DNA from: a virus
Virus record (IMG/VR): IMGVR_UViG_3300005663_000033
Location: 1-64,000 of that record
DNA length: 64,000 nucleotides
Direction: 5' to 3' (one strand)
Position numbers and translations under genes: made by a program. Under the pieces are notes generated by a model that did not search any database, was not told where the DNA came from, and saw only the letters and a list, made by a program, of their open reading frames with translations. Position 1 is the stretch's first letter, and every line of letters begins with the position of its first letter. Positions 34,288 through 41,525 of the stretch are shown piece after piece.

Positions 34288-34644
34288 ATGAGAAACAGAG
34301 TTATCGGACAAACAGGCACGGTGGTGTTATCGGACGATTCGATCTTCCGTAGTAGATCACACAAACGGACCTTGCGCTACCAGTACCTAAAAGTACAGCA
34401 CGGCTGGATTGCGTGGATTTGCGGACCTTTCCATTCTCGGACCTACGGGGTTTGTAGTTTTGGGACCAGAAGAAGGTCGGCTAAAGCAGCACTTGCAACT
34501 CGCCTCGCAAACGATTATCGGTACTTAGGCAATCTAATGTTCTCGGACGTTGATGGGTCCGATACTGTAGGCAAGACCGATGCGCAGTTATTGGACGAAA
34601 CGACGATCAATCATCCGATAATGAGCGAATTGCTAGGCGTGTAG
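34288..34644 (+). CDS. Basic protein inside the motif array
   Basis: 118 residues behind AAGGAG. Opens MRNRVIGQTG; the middle has WIAWICGPFHSRTYGVCSFGTRRR, a beta and Arg-rich stretch. The array continues through it in mutated form. Confidence 0.6.
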   Translation: MRNRVIGQTGTVVLSDDSIFRSRSHKRTLRYQYLKVQHGWIAWICGPFHSRTYGVCSFGTRRRSAKAALATRLANDYRYLGNLMFSDVDGSDTVGKTDAQLLDETTINHPIMSELLGV

Positions 34645-34646
34645 TT

Positions 34647-34718
34647 ATGGGGCGCGAAACCGTTTTCTGGATTAAAACCATACTGTACGCAGGTCTTATA
34701 ACTGTGGCAATGTGGTAA
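34647..34718 (+). CDS. Possible 23-residue membrane peptide
   Basis: ATG two bases after the preceding stop, one hydrophobic helix (VFWIKTILYAGLITVAMW). Weak support. Downstream to 35176 no gene is seen; that stretch holds further motif variants, the ATGGCG/CGCCAT hairpin near 34865-34882 and the palindromes at 35012 and 35121. Confidence 0.35.
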   Translation: MGRETVFWIKTILYAGLITVAMW

Positions 34719-35011
34719 AGATTATGGGACCGGCGACATGCGCAATCGTTGGTCCTATAACTTTGCGCCGACCTTTGTGTTATGGGACGTTGAGCCGTGA
34801 GCGATTATCGGGCCTAAGTATAAACTAGTTTACCCTGTGTGTATTGTCCCATAATACATCGGTTTATGGCGCAAAAACGCCATTTCTTATCGGAAATCAC
34901 TTATAAGACGACTTTTTTATCGGAAAGGGTAGATAACTTCGCGGTTTTTAGCTTTTTCATGGTTATTGGACCCCATATTAGGACTAGCATAACCTGTATT
35001 ACAGGACTTTC

Positions 35012-35137
35012 CGATAATATCGTGGATTTTGAACAAATAACAGGGTTTTTATAGGCAAACGACCGATATGTGATCTCAAAAAGCGGACTTTGTTACAATT
35101 GCAGATTATCGGTCTAAGTGCGATAATATCGTGGATT
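35012..35137. promoter_or_regulatory. Paired CGATAATATCG palindromes, putative operators
   Basis: A 17-bp direct repeat, CGATAATATCGTGGATT, occurs at 35012-35028 and 35121-35137. Each contains the perfect palindrome CGATA-A-TATCG, two inverted copies of the TATCG core of the array motif. The second copy ends 39 bases before the -35 box at 35177, a good place for a repressor or activator. Confidence 0.65.
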
Positions 35138-35176
35138 AGGGTCTCTAGGCGCGGAAAAGTTTTTTCGGATTATACC

Positions 35177-35205
35177 TTGACGGCGTATATAACTAAGCCT
35201 ATAGT
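35177..35205 (+). promoter_or_regulatory. Strong sigma70-type promoter
   Basis: TTGACG (35177-35182), 17-base spacer, TATAGT (35200-35205). Near-consensus and directly ahead of the structured RNA region; start of transcription expected near 35212. Confidence 0.75.
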
Positions 35206-35211
35206 ATTATG

Positions 35212-37089
35212 TAAGAAGAAAAAAGAGAAGCAAAAAACGGACCTTTAGGGGTTTACCTAATGAAGTCGTAAACGAAAAACGGACGAATGATTGTGGTTAG
35301 GTATCTCCGGCATTGACACAATAGGCCGTCGTGTCAAGTGCTCTACGTGGCGTATGTACCGCACGGGGAATTGTAGGGAGCGCTACCGATAGTTCCCGGG
35401 GGTATCTAACCGTTGTCATTCCGATGACCCGCAAGGGTCTGATAATAAGTGACCGGCGCAACGTCGGTCCGAATAAGGGTTTCAGTACGTTACTACTTGT
35501 CCGTCCCATAACGGGACGGAGTAGTCTCGGGCATGGGACGGGCGATAACCTTGCAAGGGGAATCGTTATGTCTAACAGTGCCACTGGAACGATTGTCGAG
35601 TTTGAGTCTGCGACTTTCAAGACCAACGCCGCGATTTATCGGGCGAACAAACGCATGGTCGACGCCGCTAGTCGATACGACAGTGTCGATGACGCAAAGG
35701 CCGGTCTTGATGCAGCGTGGAAAGTTCTTGAAGCTCAGGTTGAAAATGGGTCGGGTTACACTCCCGATTCCAAGCTGGGCTTTGGGTCCGACAATGCCAC
35801 CGTGATTGCCGAGAGTCTGCTCGGTCGTCGCAACAGTGTCGGCGCAACTCGTAAGTCGTTCAACGATCTGGGCAGGTAGAGTGTCTGACGCACCGCGCCT
35901 CTAGCGAAGATAGTCTTGTATAGGCTATGTTTATAGGCCGTTAGGGGCGCGTAACGATGGACATTCTGACTTAAAGTCAGGATTGAATCGCTTGGTAGGG
36001 TAGCACCCTATCGTTATAGGTCCACTATCTAGGATCAGCGGTTCCCATAACCAACCATAGCGGGAGGTCCGATACGCATCGGGTATTCCCGGAAGAGGTT
36101 GGGTAGTAGTCCGATAGTCGCCGTAGTAGGGTCTATAAGCGCGCAGGACGTGCGCTAATGGGTCTCAACCGGAGTCAACGGTTATCGGTCGAACTCCAGT
36201 CTTGAGAAGCGACAAAACGTAGAGTCCAGAATGTGGGCTCAGTCTACGCCCGTAGTACGTGGACGGGATAAGTGACGGATCGTCTACACGATTCCTTGTA
36301 TGTCTGGCAAAGGGTCTTGGTACAGCGCCGAGGCAGCTAGACAGAAAAGGGTAGGTCGTGTTAATCATTTTACGGTCCTTCATGGTAATACGTCTATCGT
36401 TTTGGGGTAGGCTTTCTTTTTGTCGTGGGATAGGCATTTCCAAGGGCAAGTCCTGTAAACTCCGTCACAACAATTTCTTTCGCAAGGGTCTCTCGGGGTA
36501 TTGCTGATAGTTCGAGGGGTCTGAGGTTAGAATGTGGCGCGGTTCACGATCTTGTCGGTTAAGTCTTAGATTGGCACGCAACGGGTATTGTGTGTCCAGT
36601 CTCTGTTACTATTTTGCTGAACGACACGACACGACGGACGGGTTGAATAAACTGGTTCATTGCACTGGCGCAACAGTCTCGGCTCGATTAGTCGTTAAAA
36701 TAAGGATACTAGAAACTGTCCTGGGAAAACGGATAGCCAGATTTCATCTGCCAGGGCATTATCCGCAAAAAGCAGTGGTAGGACCTACGGGTCGGGAAGT
36801 CGTGACGATGGGCTGCATAGTCGTCAGTCACGATGGACAAGTTAGGTGGGTTGGCTTGTCAACTTTTTTGATGGCATATCATTATGGGCTGTGGAGTTAG
36901 CAAAGGGAATAATATGCTGGAAGTTAATCCCTGTAGGGATGCATCTTGAGTTGTCTAGCGCAAGACAATGATTGAGCTTATGGCATATCCCGGCGGGTGA
37001 AAGACGAATCTCTCTTTGTAGGTATCGCTAAAACTACAGGGGTACGATTCGTGGAAAGTCCTCCGATCTAATAGACGGGGGAGGTATTT
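35212..37089 (+). ncRNA. Candidate large structured RNA (with embedded small gene)
   Basis: About 1.9 kb downstream of a strong promoter, G-rich, with little convincing coding sequence apart from 35568-35879. Perfect or near-perfect helices are very dense: TTGACAC/GTGTCAA (35313/35331), GACCC-GCAA-GGGTC with a GNRA loop (35426-35439), TCCGTCCC/GGGACGGA (35500/35513), CTGACT/AGTCAG (35966/35975), GGTAGGGT/ACCCTATC (35994/36005), AGCGCGC/GTGCGCT (36138/36150), CGGATA/TATCCG enclosing CAGAT/ATCTG (36730-36765), CGTGACGA/TCGTCA-gt-CACG (36801-36832), TTGTCT/AGACAA (36951-36968), ACGAATC/GATTCGT (37004/37046). Size, phage location and a neighbouring tRNA recall GOLLD and ROOL RNAs; identity not established. 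The 3' end is uncertain. Confidence 0.6.
35568..35879 (+). CDS. 103-residue protein embedded in the structured RNA region
   Basis: ATG 35568 behind AAGGGG. Helical and Ala-rich (AAIYRANKRMVDAASRYDSV, AGLDAAWKVLEAQVENG), small, soluble, neutral. Codon choice is more GC-rich than elsewhere in the window. In-frame open sequence extends upstream into the 35.3-35.5 kb hairpins, but no ribosome site supports a longer form. No family recognised; an RNA-binding or RNA-chaperone role is only suggested by position. Confidence 0.7.
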   Translation: MSNSATGTIVEFESATFKTNAAIYRANKRMVDAASRYDSVDDAKAGLDAAWKVLEAQVENGSGYTPDSKLGFGSDNATVIAESLLGRRNSVGATRKSFNDLGR

Positions 37090-37260
37090 ATGAAGCCACA
37101 CTTGGCGCTACAGCCTGTAATGATGTGTCATCATTCGTGGCGCGTTGTCGAGAGATGGCGCGTCGCATTTGTTTATGGGCGAAGGCAATCCTCGTTGTCG
37201 TGTCCCGGAGGCGGAGCGCGGAGGTTAGAGGTAAACCAGCCGTATAACGCCACGCCATAG
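37090..37260 (+). CDS. Possible 56-residue basic protein
   Basis: ATG 37090 behind the strongest Shine-Dalgarno in this stretch (GGGGGAGG at 37077-37084). Arg-rich (WRVVERWRVAFVYGRRQ). The ribosome site can pair with CCTCC at 37060-37064, so translation may be shut by a hairpin. It may also be part of the structured RNA and not translated. Confidence 0.35.
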   Translation: MKPHLALQPVMMCHHSWRVVERWRVAFVYGRRQSSLSCPGGGARRLEVNQPYNATP

Positions 37261-37281
37261 ATGGGATGGGTTCCACAAGGA

Positions 37282-37360
37282 AAGCCAGTAGCTCAATTGG
37301 TAGAGTAACTCCAGCCCATGGGCTCGGGGTAGGTTGTGGGTTCGAGTCCCACCTGGCTTT
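37282..37360 (+). tRNA. tRNA-like gene with 13-nt anticodon loop
   Basis: Acceptor AAGCCAG/CTGGCTT (7 bp), T8 A9, D stem GCTC/GAGT, T arm GTGGG-TTCGAGT-CCCAC and 5-nt variable loop are all canonical. The anticodon stem ACTCC/GGGGT (37308-37312/37326-37330) encloses 13 nt instead of 7, and that loop is itself a palindrome AGCCCATGGGCT, with no T33-anticodon arrangement. No normal anticodon can be assigned. Either a degenerate tRNA or a tRNA mimic. Confidence 0.7.
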
Positions 37361-37452
37361 TTAGGGAGGGCAATAGTGGGAGTTGGATTTTGCAGCCCAA
37401 CAGCGCCGGATTCGGTGGGGTTTCCGGTACACTTTTTCTTTAGGAGATTGCG

Positions 37453-37722
37453 ATGCTGTTGATAATCAATGACACCGATCCGGTCAGCGAAAAGCACCTA
37501 TCCTGGAATATAAAAAGAACGGTAGGCGAGCGTTCGAATGTTCTTAGTTTGTATGAAATAGTCGAAGTCACATACAAACACCCAGACGCCGATGAATTGA
37601 CAATTCAGGTTATAGAGTCAAAACTGATAGACTCGGCCTGCGTACTGTCAAGCAAGGCGGCTTTGTGGATTTTGTTAGAGGCTGCATTTACGGCTATCAG
37701 CACAGACCGGGTGATAGCTTAG
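37453..37722 (+). CDS. Small protein, unknown function
   Basis: 89 residues behind TTAGGAGATTGCG. Beta-rich middle (NVLSLYEIVEVTYKHPDADELTIQ is helical/beta mixed) and helical C-terminus. No motif recognised. Confidence 0.68.
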   Translation: MLLIINDTDPVSEKHLSWNIKRTVGERSNVLSLYEIVEVTYKHPDADELTIQVIESKLIDSACVLSSKAALWILLEAAFTAISTDRVIA

Positions 37723-37765
37723 ACAAGAGGAATTCCGATACACTTTTTCTTGTAGGGGAAATAAA

Positions 37766-37930
37766 ATGACAGTAAAAAAACTCATCGTGGAACTTCAAAA
37801 GCATCCGGACCACTACAAGGTAGGAATTTACTGCTACGCTTGCGGCGAGGAAGGCAAGACAGAGGTTATTGAAGCAGAATCTTCATTATTTGACGGGAAT
37901 GAAGGTATAGTCACGATCTCAACCTTCTAG
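37766..37930 (+). CDS. Small protein, unknown function
   Basis: 54 residues behind GTAGGGGAAATAAA. Contains YCYACGEEGK (half zinc site). No family recognised. Confidence 0.62.
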   Translation: MTVKKLIVELQKHPDHYKVGIYCYACGEEGKTEVIEAESSLFDGNEGIVTISTF

Positions 37931-37978
37931 CCCAGTCATCACCCCAAAACAACTCCTTTTTCGTAGGGGAAAACTGTG

Positions 37979-38095
37979 ATGGTTCAACCCGCTATCATGT
38001 TGGCCACAGTCCTTTTAGCTCTCATTGCGATCGTCGCAATGTTTGTAACCGTGGGCAGTATTTTATACTTGTTGTGGAAAGGACGCAAAGGATAG
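37979..38095 (+). CDS. Single-span membrane protein
   Basis: 38 residues behind GTAGGGGAAAACTGTG. One long hydrophobic helix (MLATVLLALIAIVAMFVTVG) with a basic tail (WKGRKG): N-out or N-in anchor peptide. Confidence 0.6.
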   Translation: MVQPAIMLATVLLALIAIVAMFVTVGSILYLLWKGRKG

Positions 38096-38566
38096 GTTAT
38101 CGCCCCACATCTACTAATCACCCTCTCCAAGAAACTATCCGGGATTTTTTATGAACTTTCCGGGGTTTTCTGATTAGTCCAGGTACTTCAGGGGTCATTA
38201 GAACGTTTGCATATTTATGCAAGTGTATTACTATGCCTTTGAACCAGGTGCCTGCCAAAAACGCAGCTAACCCTTCGCCCACGCTCTTTCTTACTATTAA
38301 GGTGTTTGCTCTATAGGGGGAGTAGTTGGTAAAACGGTACAAAAACACGCCTTACGTGGTCAAAAACACGGTTGCGAAGCACTGCGAGTCGGTCGTCGGG
38401 TCTAAGCCAGTTTGGCCTGTATCTGTTTCTATATACGATTTTGTAGGCTAAATGGGACATATAGCGAGTGGTGGGACGGAATGGTATACAGGGCGCTAGG
38501 TACGAAATTTGTATCTGATTTCTTGAATCTTGTAGGCTAACGTCCTGTTATCAAAAGGGGTACAAA
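38096..38566 (+). other. Gene-free stretch
   Basis: About 470 bases without a convincing gene. Seen here: CCGGGATTTTTT at 38141-38152, which could belong to a weak terminator, two TTGTAGGCTAA elements (about 38436 and 38530), and the start-site repeat GCTAACGTCCTGTTATCA (38536-38553) that recurs at 39344. Confidence 0.5.
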
Positions 38567-38866
38567 ATGTTTTCAGGGTGTGAATTGAATGAATGCGGCC
38601 ACACTCCGGATGGATTACGAGTGCGGGCTATTACGGATGCGATGGGCGCTCAGGTGGTAGTGACCAACGATCTGGAGCCGGACAAAGACAGTCTATTAAC
38701 CAAGCCGCTAGAGAACCATAAAACGGCAATAGTGCTGGGGGAATCAGTAGCTAGAAATGGCATCTCCGTATACGAGGGATGGAGAGGGCCAATCGGGACA
38801 GTATTCGAATTCGTCGAAGTGATGGCTCACGACTATTTGAGAAAACGAAACGGCCACACGAAATAA
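38567..38866 (+). CDS. Small protein, unknown function
   Basis: 99 residues from an ATG in the recurrent GGGGTACAAAATG context. Contains RAITDAMGAQVVVTNDLEPDKD and a helical C-terminus. No family recognised. Confidence 0.68.
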   Translation: MFSGCELNECGHTPDGLRVRAITDAMGAQVVVTNDLEPDKDSLLTKPLENHKTAIVLGESVARNGISVYEGWRGPIGTVFEFVEVMAHDYLRKRNGHTK

Positions 38867-38907
38867 AGTGACGATGATTATCGTCCTTTGTTTAAGGGGT
38901 ACGAAAA

Positions 38908-39105
38908 ATGGATTTACTTGGTGGTGATCCGAAACTTGAAGACGCGGTAGAAAAATTACTGGCGGAAGCAACCCGTCGCGGAGACGAATGGCGAGCGATA
39001 GCCGCAGGAATAGAAGCTCAACACGAACGGGAAAGAAAACAACTCGCCCGAACTCACGCTAGCCAGTTGACCAATCGCTATATAGAGTGGAAGAAGCAAA
39101 CCTGA
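38908..39105 (+). CDS. Small helical charged protein
   Basis: 65 residues behind AAGGGGTACGAAAA. Almost all helix with alternating charges (EKLLAEATRRGDEWRAIAAG), coiled-coil like. Confidence 0.66.
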   Translation: MDLLGGDPKLEDAVEKLLAEATRRGDEWRAIAAGIEAQHERERKQLARTHASQLTNRYIEWKKQT

Positions 39106-39117
39106 AGGGGATGCAAA

Positions 39118-39348
39118 ATGCTCATAGAAACTCTCGTTTTAGGCGTCCAAACGACCCCTGATAGGGTAATCAAAAAGTCGCTATGGATGGCCGAACAATG
39201 GGCAAGAAAGAGTGTGTGGTCGTGGAGTGTGTGTTTCCAGGATACAACTTACGACGGAACCCCGGTAAACTACCCAACTGGACATGCGAGAATAACCGTT
39301 CGGTATTTCTCAACATTAAAAGAGGGTCTCGTAAGACGTATTCGCTAA
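39118..39348 (+). CDS. Small protein, unknown function
   Basis: 76 residues behind GAAGGGGATGCAAA. Trp-rich middle (SLWMAEQWARKSVWSW). No motif. Confidence 0.6.
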   Translation: MLIETLVLGVQTTPDRVIKKSLWMAEQWARKSVWSWSVCFQDTTYDGTPVNYPTGHARITVRYFSTLKEGLVRRIR

Positions 39349-39375
39349 CGTCCTGTTATCAGAAGAGGTACAGAA

Positions 39376-39678
39376 ATGAGAAACTTTCGCGTATTCATGA
39401 AGGCGATGCTTATTAAGGGTCATTGGAAGTATTCTGGCAAGACAAATAAGTTAATAACCAATGGTCAGAGAATGTGGTTAGCATTCAGCATGTTGATAGC
39501 TTCGTTGGTCACACTGGCAACTTTCGGTAGGATCACGTGTTGGGCTGATATTTTCATGGGTCTGAAATATGCCTCTGATACCAAAAAGGGGAATTGCAAT
39601 TACTTTCGTAGGTGGCCAAATTGGTTCTTTTGGGTAGTAATCGCCTGGGCTATCGTAGTGATCGTCCTGAATAGATAA
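39376..39678 (+). CDS. Two-span membrane protein
   Basis: 100 residues behind AGAGGTACAGAA. Hydrophobic segments at about 33-52 and 83-98 with Lys/Arg-rich N-terminus; small inner-membrane protein of unknown role. Confidence 0.65.
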   Translation: MRNFRVFMKAMLIKGHWKYSGKTNKLITNGQRMWLAFSMLIASLVTLATFGRITCWADIFMGLKYASDTKKGNCNYFRRWPNWFFWVVIAWAIVVIVLNR

Positions 39679-39720
39679 AGGGAAACAGGGGTACAAAATG
39701 TTCTGTAGGGTGGGGATACC

Positions 39721-40011
39721 ATGGACACGACAGAGTTAAAGGTGATCGCTGCGGCACAAAAGGAATTCCTGGAGGCTGGTTATCAATGGCAAGAAAACAT
39801 CTATAACGACGGGTTGGACGACAACTGTTTTGTGAACATGACTAAATCAACCGATCCATGCGCTTTCGGTGTCGGATATCCAGAACCAGAAGACACGGTT
39901 GGTTGGGGTCGCTTTCCCAGGGTGGTCGCGTTACATTTTAGCGGTAATCTTCCGGCCATTATGGACGCCATAGACACTGTTCTGCCAGTAAAAAAGGGGG
40001 GTACAAAATGA
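39721..40011 (+). CDS. Small protein, unknown function
   Basis: 96 residues behind TAGGGTGGGGATACC. A 13-codon open frame (ATG 39698 in a GGGGTACAAAATG context) ends inside this gene's start and may be a leader peptide. Contains FGVGYPEPEDTVGWGRFP. Confidence 0.65.
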   Translation: MDTTELKVIAAAQKEFLEAGYQWQENIYNDGLDDNCFVNMTKSTDPCAFGVGYPEPEDTVGWGRFPRVVALHFSGNLPAIMDAIDTVLPVKKGGTK

Positions 40012-40355
40012 ACCAACTGGAAATATCTCTAAAACAAAATGGATTTCATGAAATTGAATTGCATGGTCCTACTGCGACTCACGAACACGCATCTTCCATG
40101 TTCCAAATACGAATAAGGGCTGCTTCTGGATTGACACTTTATTTCGTGAATGCGTTCTTCTATAGAAAAATGCAACCACATCTAAAAGATATGATCGAAT
40201 TTGAGGTTCGCTTATATCCATCGATGAACAGCAGATACTGGATCACCTTAGAATTCCATGGGTGTGATCAAGAATTAGATATAGATACGGCTATGGAATT
40301 CTTCCGTCATGCCTACAGCAGTCTGTGGTGTAAGCCAGACCCGCATAACCAATAG
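40008..40355 (+). CDS. Small protein, unknown function (intact parent of 41356 copy)
   Basis: 115 residues, GGGGTACAAAATG start overlapping the previous stop. Beta-rich; RYWITLEFHGCDQELDID and EFFRHAYSSLW also occur, broken, in the gene at 41356-41511. Confidence 0.68.
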   Translation: MNQLEISLKQNGFHEIELHGPTATHEHASSMFQIRIRAASGLTLYFVNAFFYRKMQPHLKDMIEFEVRLYPSMNSRYWITLEFHGCDQELDIDTAMEFFRHAYSSLWCKPDPHNQ

Positions 40356-40376
40356 TGGCGACGGGAGGGGTACGAA

Positions 40377-40850
40377 ATGACAATTTCAATCCCGGAAAGT
40401 GAAATGATAGAAGATACTGTTATTTGCACAGCGTGCGGTGGCGACTGTTGTAAAAAATGCTCCGGTGCATATCATCCAGATGACTTAAAGCCAGTCACAG
40501 TAGATTCTCTTGCCAGTAGATTTGCCGATGGTATCTATGCAATCGATTGGTGGGAAGGTGACGTTCGCCCCGGCAAAGACGAATGGCCAATCTCTCTGTT
40601 TATTCGTCCCGCCCACGTTGGGATTACGAAGTTACACGATCCTTCGTGGGGTGGCGTCTGTATTCATTGGAATGCTACGAATGGGTGTTGCTTTGAATTG
40701 CATCACAGACCAAAAACCTGCCGTGAGCTTGTTCCCAAGGATAATGGCAATTGCATCGGTCCGTTTAATAAAGAGGAAGCTGCGATGGCGTGGGTACCAT
40801 ATCAGCAAAAAATAGAAAAAGCGGCGGTAATTGCCAGACAGCAAAGGTAA
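40377..40850 (+). CDS. Cys-rich protein, possibly metal-binding
   Basis: 157 residues behind GAGGGGTACGAA. Ten Cys in two groups: CTACGGDCCKKCSG near the start and GVCIHW...GCCFELHHRPKTCREL later, reminiscent of YkgJ-type zinc/iron clusters. Exact family uncertain. Confidence 0.65.
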   Translation: MTISIPESEMIEDTVICTACGGDCCKKCSGAYHPDDLKPVTVDSLASRFADGIYAIDWWEGDVRPGKDEWPISLFIRPAHVGITKLHDPSWGGVCIHWNATNGCCFELHHRPKTCRELVPKDNGNCIGPFNKEEAAMAWVPYQQKIEKAAVIARQQR

Positions 40851-40876
40851 GGCATTGCGACAAGAAGGGGTACAAA

Positions 40877-41044
40877 ATGACTGTGAAGTTGATGTACGAA
40901 GCTGCTATAGAAGCGATAGAACATGTCGGTCAGACAAACTGGTCTGGCAGGGTAGAGGCTGCTAAAGTGTGGCTTAAAAGGATTTTGGACGGCAAGACAG
41001 ACAAGAGTCTGGATCAGATTCAAAAGGAAATCAACGAGAATTGA
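40877..41044 (+). CDS. Small helical protein
   Basis: 55 residues from ATG 40877 in the GGGGTACAAAATG context. Helical throughout (YEAAIEAIEHVGQ, RVEAAKVWLKRIL). Confidence 0.62.
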   Translation: MTVKLMYEAAIEAIEHVGQTNWSGRVEAAKVWLKRILDGKTDKSLDQIQKEINEN

Positions 41045-41052
41045 GGTATAAA

Positions 41053-41340
41053 ATGGCAAATGATCTTGGCTTCTTGGAGCCATTGGCGGTTGGTTGGAAC
41101 GATCGAGGACTCGGACACGGAGACTATGGTGTAGTCGATGCGTCTGGAAAACTGATTGCCGAGATCGCAACAGGGCGATACGATCACGCCCTTCTTTTCG
41201 CTACTGCGCCGAAGCTGTTGGAGGGATGTAAGAAAGCGTTGACTTGCAATCTCAATTCAGATGTCCGAGCCCTAATCCAAAACGCTGTTGATGAGATGAT
41301 TCTTCAACAATTCAAATTAAAGCCACCTGGCGAAAAATAG
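41053..41340 (+). CDS. Small protein, unknown function
   Basis: 95 residues from ATG 41053 behind GAGGTATAAA. Contains GDYGVVDASGKLIAEIATGRYDHALLFATAP, a beta pattern common in short phage proteins that end with a helical segment. Confidence 0.68.
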   Translation: MANDLGFLEPLAVGWNDRGLGHGDYGVVDASGKLIAEIATGRYDHALLFATAPKLLEGCKKALTCNLNSDVRALIQNAVDEMILQQFKLKPPGEK

Positions 41341-41355
41341 AGAGGCGCAGGGATA

Positions 41356-41511
41356 ATGAACCAATTGGAAGCACTGAGTAGCAAACGCTGGATTACCGTA
41401 GAATTACACGGGTATGACAAGAAATCAGATGTATATGGGGTGATGGGGCTTCATGAACGGCTAAGGAGTTTTTCCGTCATACCTATCATAACCTGTGACG
41501 AAAAGACATAA
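41356..41511 (+). pseudogene. Shortened, partly frame-shifted copy of the 40008 gene
   Basis: 51 codons. It opens MNQLE like 40008 and rejoins at KRWITVELHGYDKKSD, matching RYWITLEFHGCDQELD, but about 70 residues between are missing. Beyond that the DNA still matches (TTTTTCCGTCATACCTATCA versus CTTCCGTCATGCCTACAG) in a different frame. Could still be translated as a short peptide. Confidence 0.6.
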
Positions 41512-41525
41512 AAGGAGGATGAAAC

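Larger units (their letters stand above)
33311..34973 (+). repeat. TTATCGGAC motif array
   Basis: Exact TTATCGGAC occurs at 33311, 33329, 33373, 33399, 33434, 33473, 33588 and 33627, and again around 34253, 34300 and 34326, with about 20 one- or two-base variants between and after (TTATCGGAA, TTATCAGAC, ATATCGGAC, TTATTGGAC, TTATGGGAC). Spacing is about 18-60 bases. Nearly all point the same way. Inside genes the motif falls in all three reading frames (LSD, VIG, YR), so it is kept as nucleotide sequence. Function unknown; see findings. Confidence 0.9.
37424..37972 (+). repeat. Repeated leader motif CTTTTTCTTGTAGG
   Basis: CCGGTACACTTTTTCTTTAGG (37424-37444) and CCGATACACTTTTTCTTGTAGG (first 20: CCGATACACTTTTTCTTGTA, 37735-37754) precede two consecutive genes, and CTTTTTCGTAGGGG (near 37956-37969) a third. 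Related TTTTCTTGTAGGG is at 33258-33270, and CTTGTAGGCTAA at 38529-38540. The 3' part doubles as ribosome-binding site; the T-rich 5' part suggests a shared control element. Confidence 0.6.

Noticed and set aside
35331-35567. In-frame upstream extension of the 35568 gene
   Set aside because: It crosses at least five perfect hairpins and has no ribosome site; ATG 35568 behind AAGGGG is better.
36532-36900. 122-codon plus-strand frame inside the structured RNA
   Set aside because: A weak GAGG is present, but codons look random and several of the strongest helices (36730-36832) lie in it. Kept as RNA; ribosome profiling could overturn this.
37041-37084. GGAAAGTCC stretch as RNase P RNA
   Set aside because: A single short match to the P4-type sequence; the other conserved RNase P elements are absent.
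35212-37089. Group I or group II intron as explanation of the structured region
   Set aside because: No domain V-like hairpin, no clear P3/P7 core and no split gene on either side were seen; a covariance-model search could still change this.
37225-37497. Minus-strand 90-codon frame containing GGTRTHNLPRAHGLELLYQLSYW
   Set aside because: This is the well-known artefact of translating the complement of a tRNA gene; it only supports the tRNA at 37282-37360.
38118-38348. Minus-strand 76-codon frame in the gene-free stretch
   Set aside because: No ribosome site, wrong strand for the region, no recognisable features.
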